A DNA stretch of 64,000 nt. It comes from Pseudomonas hunanensis (GTDB taxonomy: Bacteria; Pseudomonadota; Gammaproteobacteria; Pseudomonadales; Pseudomonadaceae). Location of the stretch: NCBI RefSeq assembly GCF_013393325.1, contig NZ_QJRC01000066.1, positions 1-64,000 on the forward strand, given 5' to 3'. Every line of letters begins with the position of its first letter. The first letter of the stretch is position 1. Positions 28,801-37,031 of this stretch are shown here, one piece after another. The notes below the pieces were generated by a model. It did not search any database. It worked only from the letters and a program-made list of their open reading frames with translations, and was not told the DNA's origin. Made by a program: the position numbers and the translations under genes.

Positions 28801-30535
28801 ATTTCAGCGATCCCTCGATGCCTACCCCGACACAGCCCTCGACGACCTGCCGGAGGAGCTGCAAGCAAGGCGGCGGGCACTGCGCACGCTGCGCAACGAG
28901 TCACGTGCGAACTTTGATGTGCTCGCCCTCACCTACGAAAAACAGGCCGAGCTGATAAGGAATCAAGCGCAGCTCTTCGCCAGCATGAGTGACCCCAAAT
29001 ACGCCAGATTCGACCCCAACGCAGTGGCCTCCTTCGCCCGTGGGCAATGGTGGGAACAGTTGCTTACCGCCGACTTGCATCAGTTCCACCGACTGCTCGA
29101 TATGAATGACTATGCCGCACTTAAAGACCAGTCACGTCGGCTCTTGCAGTTACCCTTCGGCCAGGAGCAGGCACAGCTGTACCTGGACTACAGCAAGAAG
29201 GTCGAAGCAGCACTGGCCACCCATAGACGCCTCTTCAACGTCAGCCAACGCCTTGACCACAACCTCAGCGAGGCACTGACAGATGGGCAGATCCAGTTCT
29301 CTGGCAAACGCAAGAAGCTCGATGTCATCATCAACAACCGGCGATATTCCACACTGATGGTCCGAGCTCAGATCCTGAGCGACCTGTATCAGTTGGTCGT
29401 GAGCAGAGATCAGCTAACTGCGGAGGACTTCGAAAGTGTCCTGCTCTCGCATAAAACCCTGCGTAACAAGCCACTGCACGAAGCGCTGCTTAGCCACGAC
29501 AGCCTGGCTGCAGCCCAGCTGGCCCCAGAAGAACAGAAAGAGCCACTGGAAAGCGCGTTAGGCGAATACAAACTGTCACTGGGCAATGCCGAGTATTTGC
29601 TTTCACGCAACATTCCGGCGGTGAACAGCAGCAAACTCAACGAATACATCGCAGAGCTGAATGCACTGATAACCCTGACTGAGCGTGACTTGGCCGCCAC
29701 TTCTGCCGCGGCCGATCTGCAGGAAACAGCGCTCGAACAGCCGCTGACCCACAAAGTGCGATCTGTGAAACGCAAGGTTATCCGCACCAGCCGGGGCAAA
29801 TCAGTGGTGGTCGAAGAAACCAAGGACGGCGACGAAGCCGTGCAGGTCGACCCGTTGACCGAAAAAACGGTTGCGCGCTATCAGCAACAAGGTGATCACT
29901 GGGAAGCGGTGCCGCAAGCTGCGTCAGCACCCGACTACACGCGCTTGCGCCGCACCGGCGCCGACCTGCTGGCTCAGAAAGATACCAGGATCGCCCACGC
30001 CTCCCGCCACCTGGACGGGCCAAACAGCCTGGCGGACCAGCTTGATTTCTACATTCAGGACATGGCAGACATCGCCGACGCGTTGCGCGCCGGCCCGGAC
30101 CAAGGGCATGCACTGGCCACCAGGCTGGACCTGGCAGTTACCGAAGTGCGGGCAGAAAAAAAGCGCCTCTTGACCACCGCCTACCTGGGCACTCAGCACC
30201 CGGACAGCAAGGCCCTGCATTTCCTCCTGGAGGCAAACGAAATCGAGGTCAAGCTCACCAGGGCCCGCAAAAGGCTCAAGGCCAATGACTTTCTGGATGT
30301 CTATGACGTTTATCGCCTGGAACCCAGGCAGAAGCTCTGGGAAGCGCATTTCCACTACACCAGCGCAAATGCCAACCCACGGCGCTTTGCCAAAGGCCAT
30401 TTGAAGTTCCCGAACACCATGAGCCGCGAGGAGCGTTTGCAACGCGCACAGGCTCCGGCAGAGCGATACGAAATCTACCGGGGTGATCTGCGCCTCGAGC
30501 AGGTCGAGGACATCATCCCGTTCCCCGATAGCTGA
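25838..30535 (+). CDS. Large (1565-residue) toxin-like protein of unknown function
   Basis: The ATG at 25838 follows CGGAG. There is no signal peptide. I do not recognise a catalytic domain. By recall it resembles the large Pseudomonas 'dermonecrotic toxin / DUF6543' proteins: LVHGMFVIEVPATGAWILYRPLL near 568 followed by VLDWLDDDARPIY and GFTHPH near 610-635, and later YVKLQDVAYEVEESW and WNGEWMLDLHLSGG near 860-930. A hydrophobic stretch (WALVVRLAWLAFNTVTPLL, then LLAWLVEALLA) lies near 698-735 with another near 755-770, suggesting membrane insertion. The C-terminal 600 residues are charged and helical, with LTHKVRSVKRKVIRTSRGK near 1305. Base composition looks less GC-rich than the flanking genes. 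It is unrelated to PHA enzymes despite its position, and function is unknown. Confidence 0.7.
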   Translation: MPQSLPLAYLSFKQQVAQQFANRPSLREVVASAGYDALVARYPWTRENHPELRSIAGFSILHSLDEELPAQPSNLVDTLLEHLLSGQPMALEPTDQLSLNPPTVFRPQHVAPAIDIRMADLNTDYDDVLATLCETFQQAQISYWNGRDGDSDVTRLQWMQQVLKAALLATLEHQGLDSDQKALLYTLLARSHTTVDVQALQVSLGNPGNVAHEVLPDLLITGKKDARDLVLWCSPSGTVRGFNGLSAFAAALRDELSEHHAFDTMTWACAALTEDPFAYQARQLLNGLLQKIDRVQLGTIEQVVDLERVFSKLSDPSSIFPASFRIERSAPSITLPDWLEKATATDRFQYHMALLELTAGHMLARGETSLDGIEDLQHYTARRLREQMRHDYPNQPLCDPDQVQITISQVVQVSSMGPAKLEYLKTISLTELAISRLPLGSDQVASAVQLAGQQPPGSWMDLDYVDALITAVDVGGQYPKYVHDQLQTGSENDERRQRFAEEWRVALLLSALQAKITGQLNERTWQAVADFCRREAHASTSLKMGPLSLCSVPGGPKTNLVHGMFVIEVPATGAWILYRPLLARQAIRQFDSRSQLMTSIRTEHTLQQEVLDWLDDDARPIYANDGFTHPHLHAGLAELAHLLGPGPGLAADALERLRAPATLAFTPWSGDVDSSMYQARASVLLLLASRQSLSNAQQRWALVVRLAWLAFNTVTPLLRGPAGLLAWLVEALLAIKDDLTALTQGSDEEKLLAGADILLNLAMLLAHGPGTAEHEAELPLQPEPRRARSANAQQPSEQETWQAPAEQSRPAPIHISQWGHDQRLGNLPREARAALATLRAKISLNEQTALASGRLRGLYKVDDRYYVKLQDVAYEVEESWSGVRIIGPQVSHSEWSQSWGAAPDGYYIVGRERSRGPWLTRWNGEWMLDLHLSGGMPRTAKALIDEKKQALKKMQEDRAANDKKLTNTEIFLDGYLQRVKPYDEAYLAFQRSLDAYPDTALDDLPEELQARRRALRTLRNESRANFDVLALTYEKQAELIRNQAQLFASMSDPKYARFDPNAVASFARGQWWEQLLTADLHQFHRLLDMNDYAALKDQSRRLLQLPFGQEQAQLYLDYSKKVEAALATHRRLFNVSQRLDHNLSEALTDGQIQFSGKRKKLDVIINNRRYSTLMVRAQILSDLYQLVVSRDQLTAEDFESVLLSHKTLRNKPLHEALLSHDSLAAAQLAPEEQKEPLESALGEYKLSLGNAEYLLSRNIPAVNSSKLNEYIAELNALITLTERDLAATSAAADLQETALEQPLTHKVRSVKRKVIRTSRGKSVVVEETKDGDEAVQVDPLTEKTVARYQQQGDHWEAVPQAASAPDYTRLRRTGADLLAQKDTRIAHASRHLDGPNSLADQLDFYIQDMADIADALRAGPDQGHALATRLDLAVTEVRAEKKRLLTTAYLGTQHPDSKALHFLLEANEIEVKLTRARKRLKANDFLDVYDVYRLEPRQKLWEAHFHYTSANANPRRFAKGHLKFPNTMSREERLQRAQAPAERYEIYRGDLRLEQVEDIIPFPDS

Positions 30536-30547
30536 AGGCCGCAGGCG

Positions 30548-30823
30548 TCAGGCCAGCGCCTTGTCCAGCGCCCGCTCGATTTCACCCTTGATGGTGGCGC
30601 TCATCATCGACAGCATCATGCCCAGCTTCAGTTCCACGCGGATGCTGTCATCAAAGATGTGCACACTGCCATTGGCGCCGCTGCGGGCCACATCGACCCG
30701 GTCACCGTTCCAGGTGGCCTTGAGGTCATATTCGCGGCTGAGCTTGTCGACCAGCGCTTCGGCCTTGGCGCGGGCGGCATCGCGGCCGAGGGAGTGTTTG
30801 CGTTCGACGCTGATCTGGGTCAT
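30548..30823 (-). CDS. Polyhydroxyalkanoic acid system family protein
   Basis: This 91-residue protein starts at 30823 (MTQISVERKHSLG, AGGAA upstream). It matches the small PHA-granule-region family (TIGR02610 type): RKHSLGRDAARAKAEALVDKL, a central strand-rich segment and an amphipathic C-terminal helix (MMSATIKGEIERALDKAL). Members occur beside pha loci; their biochemical role is not established. Here it is cut off from phaI by the 4.7-kb large ORF, which converges on it with 12 bases between stops. Confidence 0.85.
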   Translation of the reverse strand: MTQISVERKHSLGRDAARAKAEALVDKLSREYDLKATWNGDRVDVARSGANGSVHIFDDSIRVELKLGMMLSMMSATIKGEIERALDKALA

Positions 30824-30947
30824 GCGGGCATTCCTGAAGATGTAGACATAATTGGCATTATGCCCGCCCCTGCCCACTGGCACACCCCGCCAAGACAAAT
30901 CCGCCCGTTCGCCCTAGAATGGCGGTAATTTTTTTCGGTGAAGCGAT

Positions 30948-31718
30948 ATGAACGACCAGCGCAAAGGCGACCACGCCGAACCCACCACTCATTTTGGCTA
31001 CCAGGACGTGCCTGAAAGCCAGAAGGCGAAGAAAGTCGCCGAAGTGTTCCACTCGGTAGCCGCCAAGTACGACCTGATGAACGACGTGCTGTCCGGCGGC
31101 ATGCACCGGCTGTGGAAGCGCTTTACCATCGAGCTGTCGGGTGTGCGCAGCGGCAACCGCGTACTGGACATTGCCGGCGGCACCGGTGACCTGGCGGCCA
31201 AGTTCTCGCGCCTGGTAGGCCCGACCGGGCAAGTGGTACTGGCCGACATCAACGATTCGATGCTCAAGGTTGGCCGTGACCGCCTGCTTGACCGTGGTGT
31301 GGCCGGCAACATCGAGTTCGTCCAGGCCGACGCCGAAAAGCTGCCGTTCCCGGACAACCACTTCGACTGCGTGACCATCGCCTTCGGCCTGCGCAACGTC
31401 ACCCACAAAGACGAAGCCATCCGTTCGATGTTGCGCGTGCTCAAGCCCGGTGGCCGCCTGTTGATCCTGGAGTTCTCCAAGCCGACCAACAAGCTGATGT
31501 CCAGGGCCTACGACGCTTACTCGTTCGCCTTCATGCCGCTGGCCGGCAAGCTGATCACCAATGACGCCGAGAGCTACCGTTACCTCGCCGAGTCGATCCG
31601 CATGCACCCGGACCAGGAAACCCTCAAGAGCATGATGGTCGAGGCCGGCTTCGACCGCGTCACCTACCACAACATGACCAGCGGTATCGTTGCCGTACAC
31701 CGGGGGATCAAGCCCTGA
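30948..31718 (+). CDS. ubiE: Demethylmenaquinone/2-polyprenyl-benzoquinol C-methyltransferase UbiE
   Basis: UbiE is the SAM-dependent C-methyltransferase of ubiquinone biosynthesis. The 256-residue protein has [16 protein letters not shown] near residues 70-85 (SAM motif I), [19 protein letters not shown] near 132-150 and [17 protein letters not shown] near 163. It begins ubiE-ubiJ-ubiB, overlapping ubiJ by one base. Confidence 0.97.
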   Translation: MNDQRKGDHAEPTTHFGYQDVPESQKAKKVAEVFHSVAAKYDLMNDVLSGGMHRLWKRFTIELSGVRSGNRVLDIAGGTGDLAAKFSRLVGPTGQVVLADINDSMLKVGRDRLLDRGVAGNIEFVQADAEKLPFPDNHFDCVTIAFGLRNVTHKDEAIRSMLRVLKPGGRLLILEFSKPTNKLMSRAYDAYSFAFMPLAGKLITNDAESYRYLAESIRMHPDQETLKSMMVEAGFDRVTYHNMTSGIVAVHRGIKP

Positions 31719-32341
31719 TGCTGCTGGCCGGGCTGCTCGCCAGCGTCGAACATGGCCTGAACCGCGTCCTGCGCATGGACAGCACGGCCCTGCCGCGCCT
31801 GGCCGCGCTGGAAGGCAAGGTCATCGAGATCGACTGCCGCCAACCGGCCCTGCAGGTGTTCATCCTGCCCGATGAAGACGGCCTGATGCTCGCCGCCCAC
31901 TGGGAGGGCGAAGTCGACTGCAGCCTGCGTGCCCCGGCTGGCAGCCTGGCGCAGCTGGCCCTGGCCAGGGACAAGACCGCTGTGCTGCACAGCCCGCAGG
32001 TCGAGCTGCATGGCGACAGTGCCGTACTGCTCGACCTGTTCGGCGTGCTGCAGGACCTGGAGCTGGACTGGGAGCACGAGCTGCAACGCTGGCTCGGCCC
32101 CGTCGCCACGGCCATGCTGGCCGGCCATATCCGCCTGCGTGCACGCTGGACCCGCCAAGGCCTGGCACGTTTCAGCCAGAACCTGTCCGAGTACCTGGCC
32201 GAAGAGTCCCGCACCCTGGTCGGCAAGCGCGAAGCCGAAGCTGCCTTCAGCGAACTCGATGCCCTGAAGCTCGATACAGAACGCCTCGAGGCGCGCCTCA
32301 AGCGCCTCTCCCGATCCCTTGATACCAGCGATAACGCATGA
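31718..32341 (+). CDS. ubiJ: Ubiquinone biosynthesis accessory factor UbiJ
   Basis: UbiJ is an SCP2-domain lipid-binding accessory protein of the aerobic ubiquinone synthesis complex. The 207-residue protein has an N-terminal SCP2-like fold (about 20-115), a helical middle, and a C-terminal coiled coil ([19 protein letters not shown], about 178-196). It overlaps ubiE by one base and ubiB by four. Confidence 0.92.
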   Translation: MLLAGLLASVEHGLNRVLRMDSTALPRLAALEGKVIEIDCRQPALQVFILPDEDGLMLAAHWEGEVDCSLRAPAGSLAQLALARDKTAVLHSPQVELHGDSAVLLDLFGVLQDLELDWEHELQRWLGPVATAMLAGHIRLRARWTRQGLARFSQNLSEYLAEESRTLVGKREAEAAFSELDALKLDTERLEARLKRLSRSLDTSDNA

Positions 32342-33960
32342 AGCTGCTCGCCGTCCGCCGTCTTTTTCGCATCCAGCGTGTGGTGATCCGCTACCGTCTC
32401 GATGACCTGTTGTTCGAACAGCCACTGCTGCCTTGGTGGCTGGCCAGCCTGCGCCTGCTGATGCCGTGGCGCTGGCTGCCACGCAAGCCCACCGAACTCA
32501 GCCGTGGCGCGCGCCTGCGCCTGGCGCTGCAGGACCTGGGGCCGATCTTCATCAAGTTCGGCCAACTGCTGTCCACCCGCCGCGACCTGCTGCCCACCGA
32601 CATCGCCGACGAGTTGATGCTGCTGCAGGACCGTGTGCCACCGTTCGACCCGCAAAAAGCCGTGGCGTTGATCGAGGAACAGCTCGGTGCAAAAGTCGGC
32701 GAGGTGTTCAGCCGCTTTGACGTCGAGCCACTGGCCTCGGCCTCGGTGGCCCAGGTACATGCCGCCCGCCTGAAAACCGGTGAAGAGGTGGTGGTCAAGG
32801 TGGTACGCCCGGGCCTGAAGCCGGTCATCGCCCAGGACTTGGCCTGGCTGTTCCTGATCGCCAAGGCCGCCGAGCGAGCCTCGGCCGATGCCCGTCGCCT
32901 GCACCCGGTGGAAATCGTCGGCGACTACGAAAAGACCATCTACGACGAACTCGACCTGCTGCGCGAGGCGGCCAACGCCAGCCAGCTGCGACGCAACTTC
33001 GAAGGCTCCGAGCTGATGTACGTGCCCCAGGTGTACTGGGACCTGTGCCGCCCCAAGGTGCTGGTAATGGAGCGCATCTACGGCGTACCGGTAACCGACA
33101 TGGTCACCCTGGCCGACCAGCGCACCGACATGAAGCTGCTGGCCGAGCGTGGCGTGGAGGTGTTCTTCACCCAGGTGTTCCGCGACAGCTTCTTCCACGC
33201 CGACATGCACCCCGGCAACATCTTCGTCAGCACGGTCAAACCGTGGAGCCCGCAGTACATCGCCATCGACTGCGGCATCGTCGGCAGCCTGACCGCCGAG
33301 GACCAGGACTACCTGGCGCGCAACCTGATTGCCTTCTTCAAGCGTGATTACCGCCGCGTCGCCCAGTTGCACATCGATTCGGGCTGGGTGCCGGCGCACA
33401 CCAAGGTCAACGAGTTCGAAGCGGCGATCCGCACCGTGTGCGAGCCGATCTTCGAAAAACCGTTAAAGGATATTTCCTTCGGCCAGGTGCTGATGCGCCT
33501 GTTCCAGACCGCGCGGCGCTTCAACATGGAAGTACAACCGCAGCTGGTACTGCTGCAGAAGACCCTGCTCAACATCGAAGGGCTGGGCCGCCAGCTGTAC
33601 CCTGACCTGGACCTGTGGAGCACCGCCAAACCGTTCCTTGAACGCTGGATGCGCGATCGCTACAGCCCAAAGGCCGTGTTCGGCAACATTCATGGGCAGG
33701 TCGAGCAGTTGCCGCACCTGGCCAACATGGCCCGCGACCTGCTCGAACGCCTGTCGCAGCCGCACCTGAACGACCCGCAACTGCCGGAGCGTCGCCGCCA
33801 GGGTGACCGCTGGGCACTGCGCCTGCTGGGTGCCGGCCTGCTCGGCGGTGGTGCGGTATTGGCCGCAGGCGCCGCCGAGGCCGCGAGCCTGGCCGCCCCT
33901 GCTGCCTGGCCGGCCTGGCTGATGCTGGCCGCCGGCCTTTACCTGATCGTGCGCCAATAG
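32338..33960 (+). CDS. ubiB: Ubiquinone biosynthesis regulatory kinase-like UbiB
   Basis: UbiB is an atypical ABC1/ADCK-family kinase-like ATPase needed for ubiquinone synthesis. The 540-residue protein has the hallmark [11 protein letters not shown] near residues 76-86, a nucleotide-binding AS(V)AQVHAA near 134-142, the catalytic-like [12 protein letters not shown] near 286-297, and CGIVGSL near 312. One or two C-terminal hydrophobic helices (about 495-540) anchor it to the membrane. It ends the ubiE-J-B operon. Confidence 0.96.
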   Translation: MKLLAVRRLFRIQRVVIRYRLDDLLFEQPLLPWWLASLRLLMPWRWLPRKPTELSRGARLRLALQDLGPIFIKFGQLLSTRRDLLPTDIADELMLLQDRVPPFDPQKAVALIEEQLGAKVGEVFSRFDVEPLASASVAQVHAARLKTGEEVVVKVVRPGLKPVIAQDLAWLFLIAKAAERASADARRLHPVEIVGDYEKTIYDELDLLREAANASQLRRNFEGSELMYVPQVYWDLCRPKVLVMERIYGVPVTDMVTLADQRTDMKLLAERGVEVFFTQVFRDSFFHADMHPGNIFVSTVKPWSPQYIAIDCGIVGSLTAEDQDYLARNLIAFFKRDYRRVAQLHIDSGWVPAHTKVNEFEAAIRTVCEPIFEKPLKDISFGQVLMRLFQTARRFNMEVQPQLVLLQKTLLNIEGLGRQLYPDLDLWSTAKPFLERWMRDRYSPKAVFGNIHGQVEQLPHLANMARDLLERLSQPHLNDPQLPERRRQGDRWALRLLGAGLLGGGAVLAAGAAEAASLAAPAAWPAWLMLAAGLYLIVRQ

Positions 33961-34018
33961 CCAGCCGCGCCCGTGGCTGGCACACTAGCGCAAAGGGCCC
34001 GGTACAGGAGCGGGCCCG
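33960..34018 (+). terminator. Two hairpins between ubiB and hisI
   Basis: gccagcc/ggctggc (about 33960-33981) and gggcccg/cgggccc (about 33997-34018) form two stem-loops in the 72-base gap. Neither has a good T-tract. They probably mark the end of the ubi transcript or stabilise it. Confidence 0.4.
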
Positions 34019-34032
34019 CTTTGGAGTCGACG

Positions 34033-34425
34033 ATGAAAGACTGGCTGGACGAGATCAAGTGGAACAGCGATGGCCTGGTACCGGCGATCGCCCAGGACCA
34101 CAAGACCGGACGCGTGCTGATGATGGCCTGGATGAACCGTGAATCGCTGGCCCTGACCGCCACCGAGCAACGCGCCATCTACTGGTCGCGTTCGCGCGGC
34201 AAGCTGTGGCGCAAAGGCGAGGAATCCGGGCACGTGCAAAAGCTGCATGAGCTGCGCCTGGACTGCGACGCCGACGTGATCATCCTGATGGTCGAGCAAC
34301 TGGGCCATATCGCCTGCCATACCGGCCGTGAAAGCTGCTTCTACCGCGTGTATGAAGACGGCCAGTGGAAAATCGTCGACCCGGTCCTGAAGGACCCGGA
34401 TGCCATCTACAGCGCAGGACACTGA
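34033..34425 (+). CDS. hisI: Phosphoribosyl-AMP cyclohydrolase
   Basis: HisI opens the purine ring of PR-AMP, the third step of histidine synthesis. The ATG at 34033 with GGAG upstream gives 130 residues starting [14 protein letters not shown]. Metal-binding features are [12 protein letters not shown] near residues 74-85 and [14 protein letters not shown] near 94-107. It is a stand-alone cyclohydrolase, unfused to HisE, which follows after one base. Confidence 0.96.
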   Translation: MKDWLDEIKWNSDGLVPAIAQDHKTGRVLMMAWMNRESLALTATEQRAIYWSRSRGKLWRKGEESGHVQKLHELRLDCDADVIILMVEQLGHIACHTGRESCFYRVYEDGQWKIVDPVLKDPDAIYSAGH

Positions 34426-34426
34426 C

Positions 34427-34762
34427 ATGAGCGACACCCTCAACCGCCTGGCCGAAGTGCTTGAAGAACGCAAGCACGCGGCGCCTGACAGCTCCTATGT
34501 GGCCAGCCTGTACCACAAGGGCCTGAACAAGATTCTCGAAAAGCTCGGCGAAGAGTCGGTCGAAACGATCATTGCTGCCAAGGATGCCGAGCACAGCAAG
34601 GATTACAGCGATGTCATCTACGAAACCGCCGACCTGTGGTTTCATAGCCTGGTGATGCTCAGCGCACTGGGCCAGCATCCACAAGCCGTACTCGATGAGC
34701 TGGAGCGCCGTTTCGGGCTTTCCGGGCACGATGAAAAGGCCGCGCGTCAGCCCTCGGCTTGA
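34427..34762 (+). CDS. hisE: Phosphoribosyl-ATP pyrophosphatase
   Basis: HisE removes pyrophosphate from PR-ATP, the second step of histidine synthesis. The 111-residue MazG-like protein has [22 protein letters not shown] (about 22-43) and [13 protein letters not shown]. The order hisI-hisE-tatABC is typical of Pseudomonas. Confidence 0.96.
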   Translation: MSDTLNRLAEVLEERKHAAPDSSYVASLYHKGLNKILEKLGEESVETIIAAKDAEHSKDYSDVIYETADLWFHSLVMLSALGQHPQAVLDELERRFGLSGHDEKAARQPSA

Positions 34763-34787
34763 GCACAAAGCATTCTAGGAGAGCACC

Positions 34788-35060
34788 ATGGGTATTTTTG
34801 ACTGGAAACACTGGATCGTCCTGTTGGTCGTCGTGGTCCTGGTGTTCGGCACCAAGAAGCTGAAAAACTTCGGCAGCGACCTGGGCGAATCGATCAAGGG
34901 CTTCCGCAAGGCCATGAACGAAGAAGAGACCAAGCCAGCCGAGCAAACGCCACCGCCTGCCCAGCCCGTGCCACCGGTGCAAAACACCGCGCAGCCGCAG
35001 CAAGGCCACACCATCGATGGCCAGGCCCAACCGGTCCAAGAGCCGCAGCGGAAAGACTGA
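34788..35060 (+). CDS. tatA: Sec-independent translocase subunit TatA
   Basis: TatA forms the variable pore of the twin-arginine exporter. The 90-residue protein has a short N-terminal membrane helix ([13 protein letters not shown], about 7-19), the hinge [11 protein letters not shown], an amphipathic helix and a Pro/Gln-rich soluble tail. The ATG follows TAGGAGAG. Confidence 0.96.
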   Translation: MGIFDWKHWIVLLVVVVLVFGTKKLKNFGSDLGESIKGFRKAMNEEETKPAEQTPPPAQPVPPVQNTAQPQQGHTIDGQAQPVQEPQRKD

Positions 35061-35063
35061 CCC

Positions 35064-35441
35064 ATGTTCGGCATCAGTTTCAGCGAGCTGCTGCTCGTAG
35101 GCCTGGTCGCCCTGCTGGTGCTCGGCCCCGAGCGCTTGCCGGGTGCCGCACGCACGGCAGGGCTGTGGATCGGCCGGCTCAAGCGCAGCTTCAACAGCAT
35201 CAAGATGGAAGTGGAGCGCGAGATCGGCGCTGACGACATCCGCCGGCAGCTGCACAACGAGCACATCCTGCAGATGGAAGAGGAAGCCAAGCGCATCCTC
35301 AACCCGCTGACGCCACCCGCGCAGCCGCCGGTAACCACGGCCAGCGTGCAGCCGCCTGCCGGGCTCGAAGCCAGGCCGGTCGAAGCACCTGCCGCCCCGG
35401 TCGCACCTTCTGAACCGCCTCAACCGCCGCGAGCCCCATGA
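35064..35441 (+). CDS. tatB: Sec-independent translocase subunit TatB
   Basis: TatB works with TatC in twin-arginine signal recognition. The 125-residue protein has the conserved N-terminus [20 protein letters not shown] and [11 protein letters not shown], a long amphipathic helix to about 75, then a Pro/Ala tail. It starts 3 bases after tatA and overlaps tatC by four bases. Confidence 0.95.
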   Translation: MFGISFSELLLVGLVALLVLGPERLPGAARTAGLWIGRLKRSFNSIKMEVEREIGADDIRRQLHNEHILQMEEEAKRILNPLTPPAQPPVTTASVQPPAGLEARPVEAPAAPVAPSEPPQPPRAP

Positions 35442-36226
35442 GCGAGAATCCGGAACACGACCAGCCTATGCCGCTGGTTTCGCACCTGACCGAACTGCGC
35501 ACCCGCCTGCTGCGCTGCGTTGCCGTCATTTTCCTGATCTTTGCCGGGCTGTTCTCCTTCGCCCAGCAGATCTACACCCTGGTCTCGGCGCCTCTGCGTG
35601 ACCATTTGCCGGCCAACGCGACGATGATCGCCACCGACGTGGCCTCGCCGTTCCTCACGCCGTTCAAGCTGACCATGATCGTGTCGCTGTTCCTGGCCAT
35701 CCCGTTCATTCTCCAGCAGATCTGGGGCTTTATCGCGCCAGGGCTGTACCGCCATGAAAAACGCATTGCCATTCCACTGCTGGTGTCGAGCATTCTGTTG
35801 TTCTACGCCGGTATGGCCTTTGCCTATTTCCTGGTGTTCCCGCTGATGTTCAAGTTCTTTGCCGCCGCCACCCCGGCAGGCGTGGCAATGATGACCGACA
35901 TCGCCAACTACCTCGACTTCGTGATGACGCTGTTCTTCGCCTTTGGCGTTGCCTTCGAAATCCCGGTGGCGGTGGTGCTGCTGGTGTGGATCGGCGTGGT
36001 CGACGTGAAGTACCTGAAGAAGATCCGCCCCTACGTGATCATCGGCTGTTTCGTGGTCGGCATGGTCCTCACCCCGCCGGACATCTTCTCCCAGACTTTG
36101 CTGGCCGTGCCCATGTGGCTGCTGTTCGAGGTCGGTGTGCTGTGCGGCAGCCTGATCCGCAAGCGTAGTGCCCACGACGAAGAAGCCAACGACCACAACG
36201 ACCAGCCACCTGCGACCCAACCGTGA
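35438..36226 (+). CDS. tatC: Sec-independent translocase subunit TatC
   Basis: TatC is the six-helix receptor for twin-arginine signal peptides. The 262-residue protein has the N-terminal [28 protein letters not shown] near 102-113, and [20 protein letters not shown] near 150-170. Its stop overlaps the GTG start of the following methyltransferase gene. Confidence 0.96.
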   Translation: MSENPEHDQPMPLVSHLTELRTRLLRCVAVIFLIFAGLFSFAQQIYTLVSAPLRDHLPANATMIATDVASPFLTPFKLTMIVSLFLAIPFILQQIWGFIAPGLYRHEKRIAIPLLVSSILLFYAGMAFAYFLVFPLMFKFFAAATPAGVAMMTDIANYLDFVMTLFFAFGVAFEIPVAVVLLVWIGVVDVKYLKKIRPYVIIGCFVVGMVLTPPDIFSQTLLAVPMWLLFEVGVLCGSLIRKRSAHDEEANDHNDQPPATQP

Positions 36227-36930
36227 ACCTGTTGCTTCTTGAAGAGGCCGACTTCGTCTCGGCCGACCGCGTCGTTCTCGCCGACCGACGCTTCATCCAC
36301 ATGCAGGAAATCCATCGCGTGGCGGTGGGTGACAACCTGCGCGTGGGCCGCATCAACGGCCTGATGGGCAAAGCCACGGTGCTGCGCCTGGAAAAGCACG
36401 AAGCCGAACTTGAAGTAGCCTTCGACCAGCCACCACCGGCCAAGCTGCCATTAACCCTCATATTGGCGGTGCCGCGGCCCAAAATGCTGCGGCGGCTGTT
36501 CCAGACCGTGGCCACCCTCGGCGTATCACGGCTGATCCTGGTAAACAGCTACAAGGTCGAGAAAAGCTTCTGGCAAACGCCTTTCCTGCAGCCCGAGAGC
36601 ATTCGCGAAAACCTGATCCTCGGCCTGGAACAGGCGCGGGACACGGTGCTGCCCGAGGTGATCATCGAGAAACGTTTCAAGCCTTTCGTCGAAGATCGGC
36701 TACCCGCCATCGCCACTGGCACCCTGGGCCTGGTCGGCCACCCCGGCCCCTACCCCGCCTGCCCGCGTGCCGTGGAGCAAGCCGTAACCCTGGCCATTGG
36801 CCCCGAGGGCGGCTGGATCCCCTACGAAATCGAGCTGCTGGGCAAGGCTGGGCTGGCACCGGTGCAACTGGGTGATCGCATCCTACGGGTAGAGACCGCC
36901 GTCACCGCGCTGCTTTCGCGTATTTTCTGA
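36223..36930 (+). CDS. RsmE-family 16S rRNA m3U methyltransferase (divergent paralogue)
   Basis: This is a 235-residue SPOUT-class protein assigned to the RsmE family by [14 protein letters not shown] (PUA-like part), [14 protein letters not shown] near 126, [13 protein letters not shown] near 187-199 and [12 protein letters not shown] near 212-223. It differs clearly from the canonical copy at 46-765; for example the AACEQCGR motif is replaced by LGLEQARD. The GTG start is embedded in the tatC stop (GTGA). The same U1498 target is possible; a different target is equally open. Confidence 0.85.
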   Translation: MNLLLLEEADFVSADRVVLADRRFIHMQEIHRVAVGDNLRVGRINGLMGKATVLRLEKHEAELEVAFDQPPPAKLPLTLILAVPRPKMLRRLFQTVATLGVSRLILVNSYKVEKSFWQTPFLQPESIRENLILGLEQARDTVLPEVIIEKRFKPFVEDRLPAIATGTLGLVGHPGPYPACPRAVEQAVTLAIGPEGGWIPYEIELLGKAGLAPVQLGDRILRVETAVTALLSRIF

Positions 36931-37031
36931 CGTAAACGCCCCTTTTTCACCCATCAAGTTTCCCTCCCCGGGGCCGATGGCCTTGGCAACACAACAACTA
37001 TTTGTGCTGCCAAGCCGCCGGGGAGTCGTAC

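Noticed and set aside
25838..30535. Polymorphic toxin with an immunity partner
   Set aside because: No small gene follows on the same strand (the next gene is convergent and belongs to a PHA family), and no Rhs/CdiA-type repeats or known C-terminal nuclease motif are visible, so I do not claim a toxin-immunity pair.
31708..33399. 563-residue minus-strand frame opposite ubiJ and ubiB
   Set aside because: It is antisense to well-supported ubi genes.
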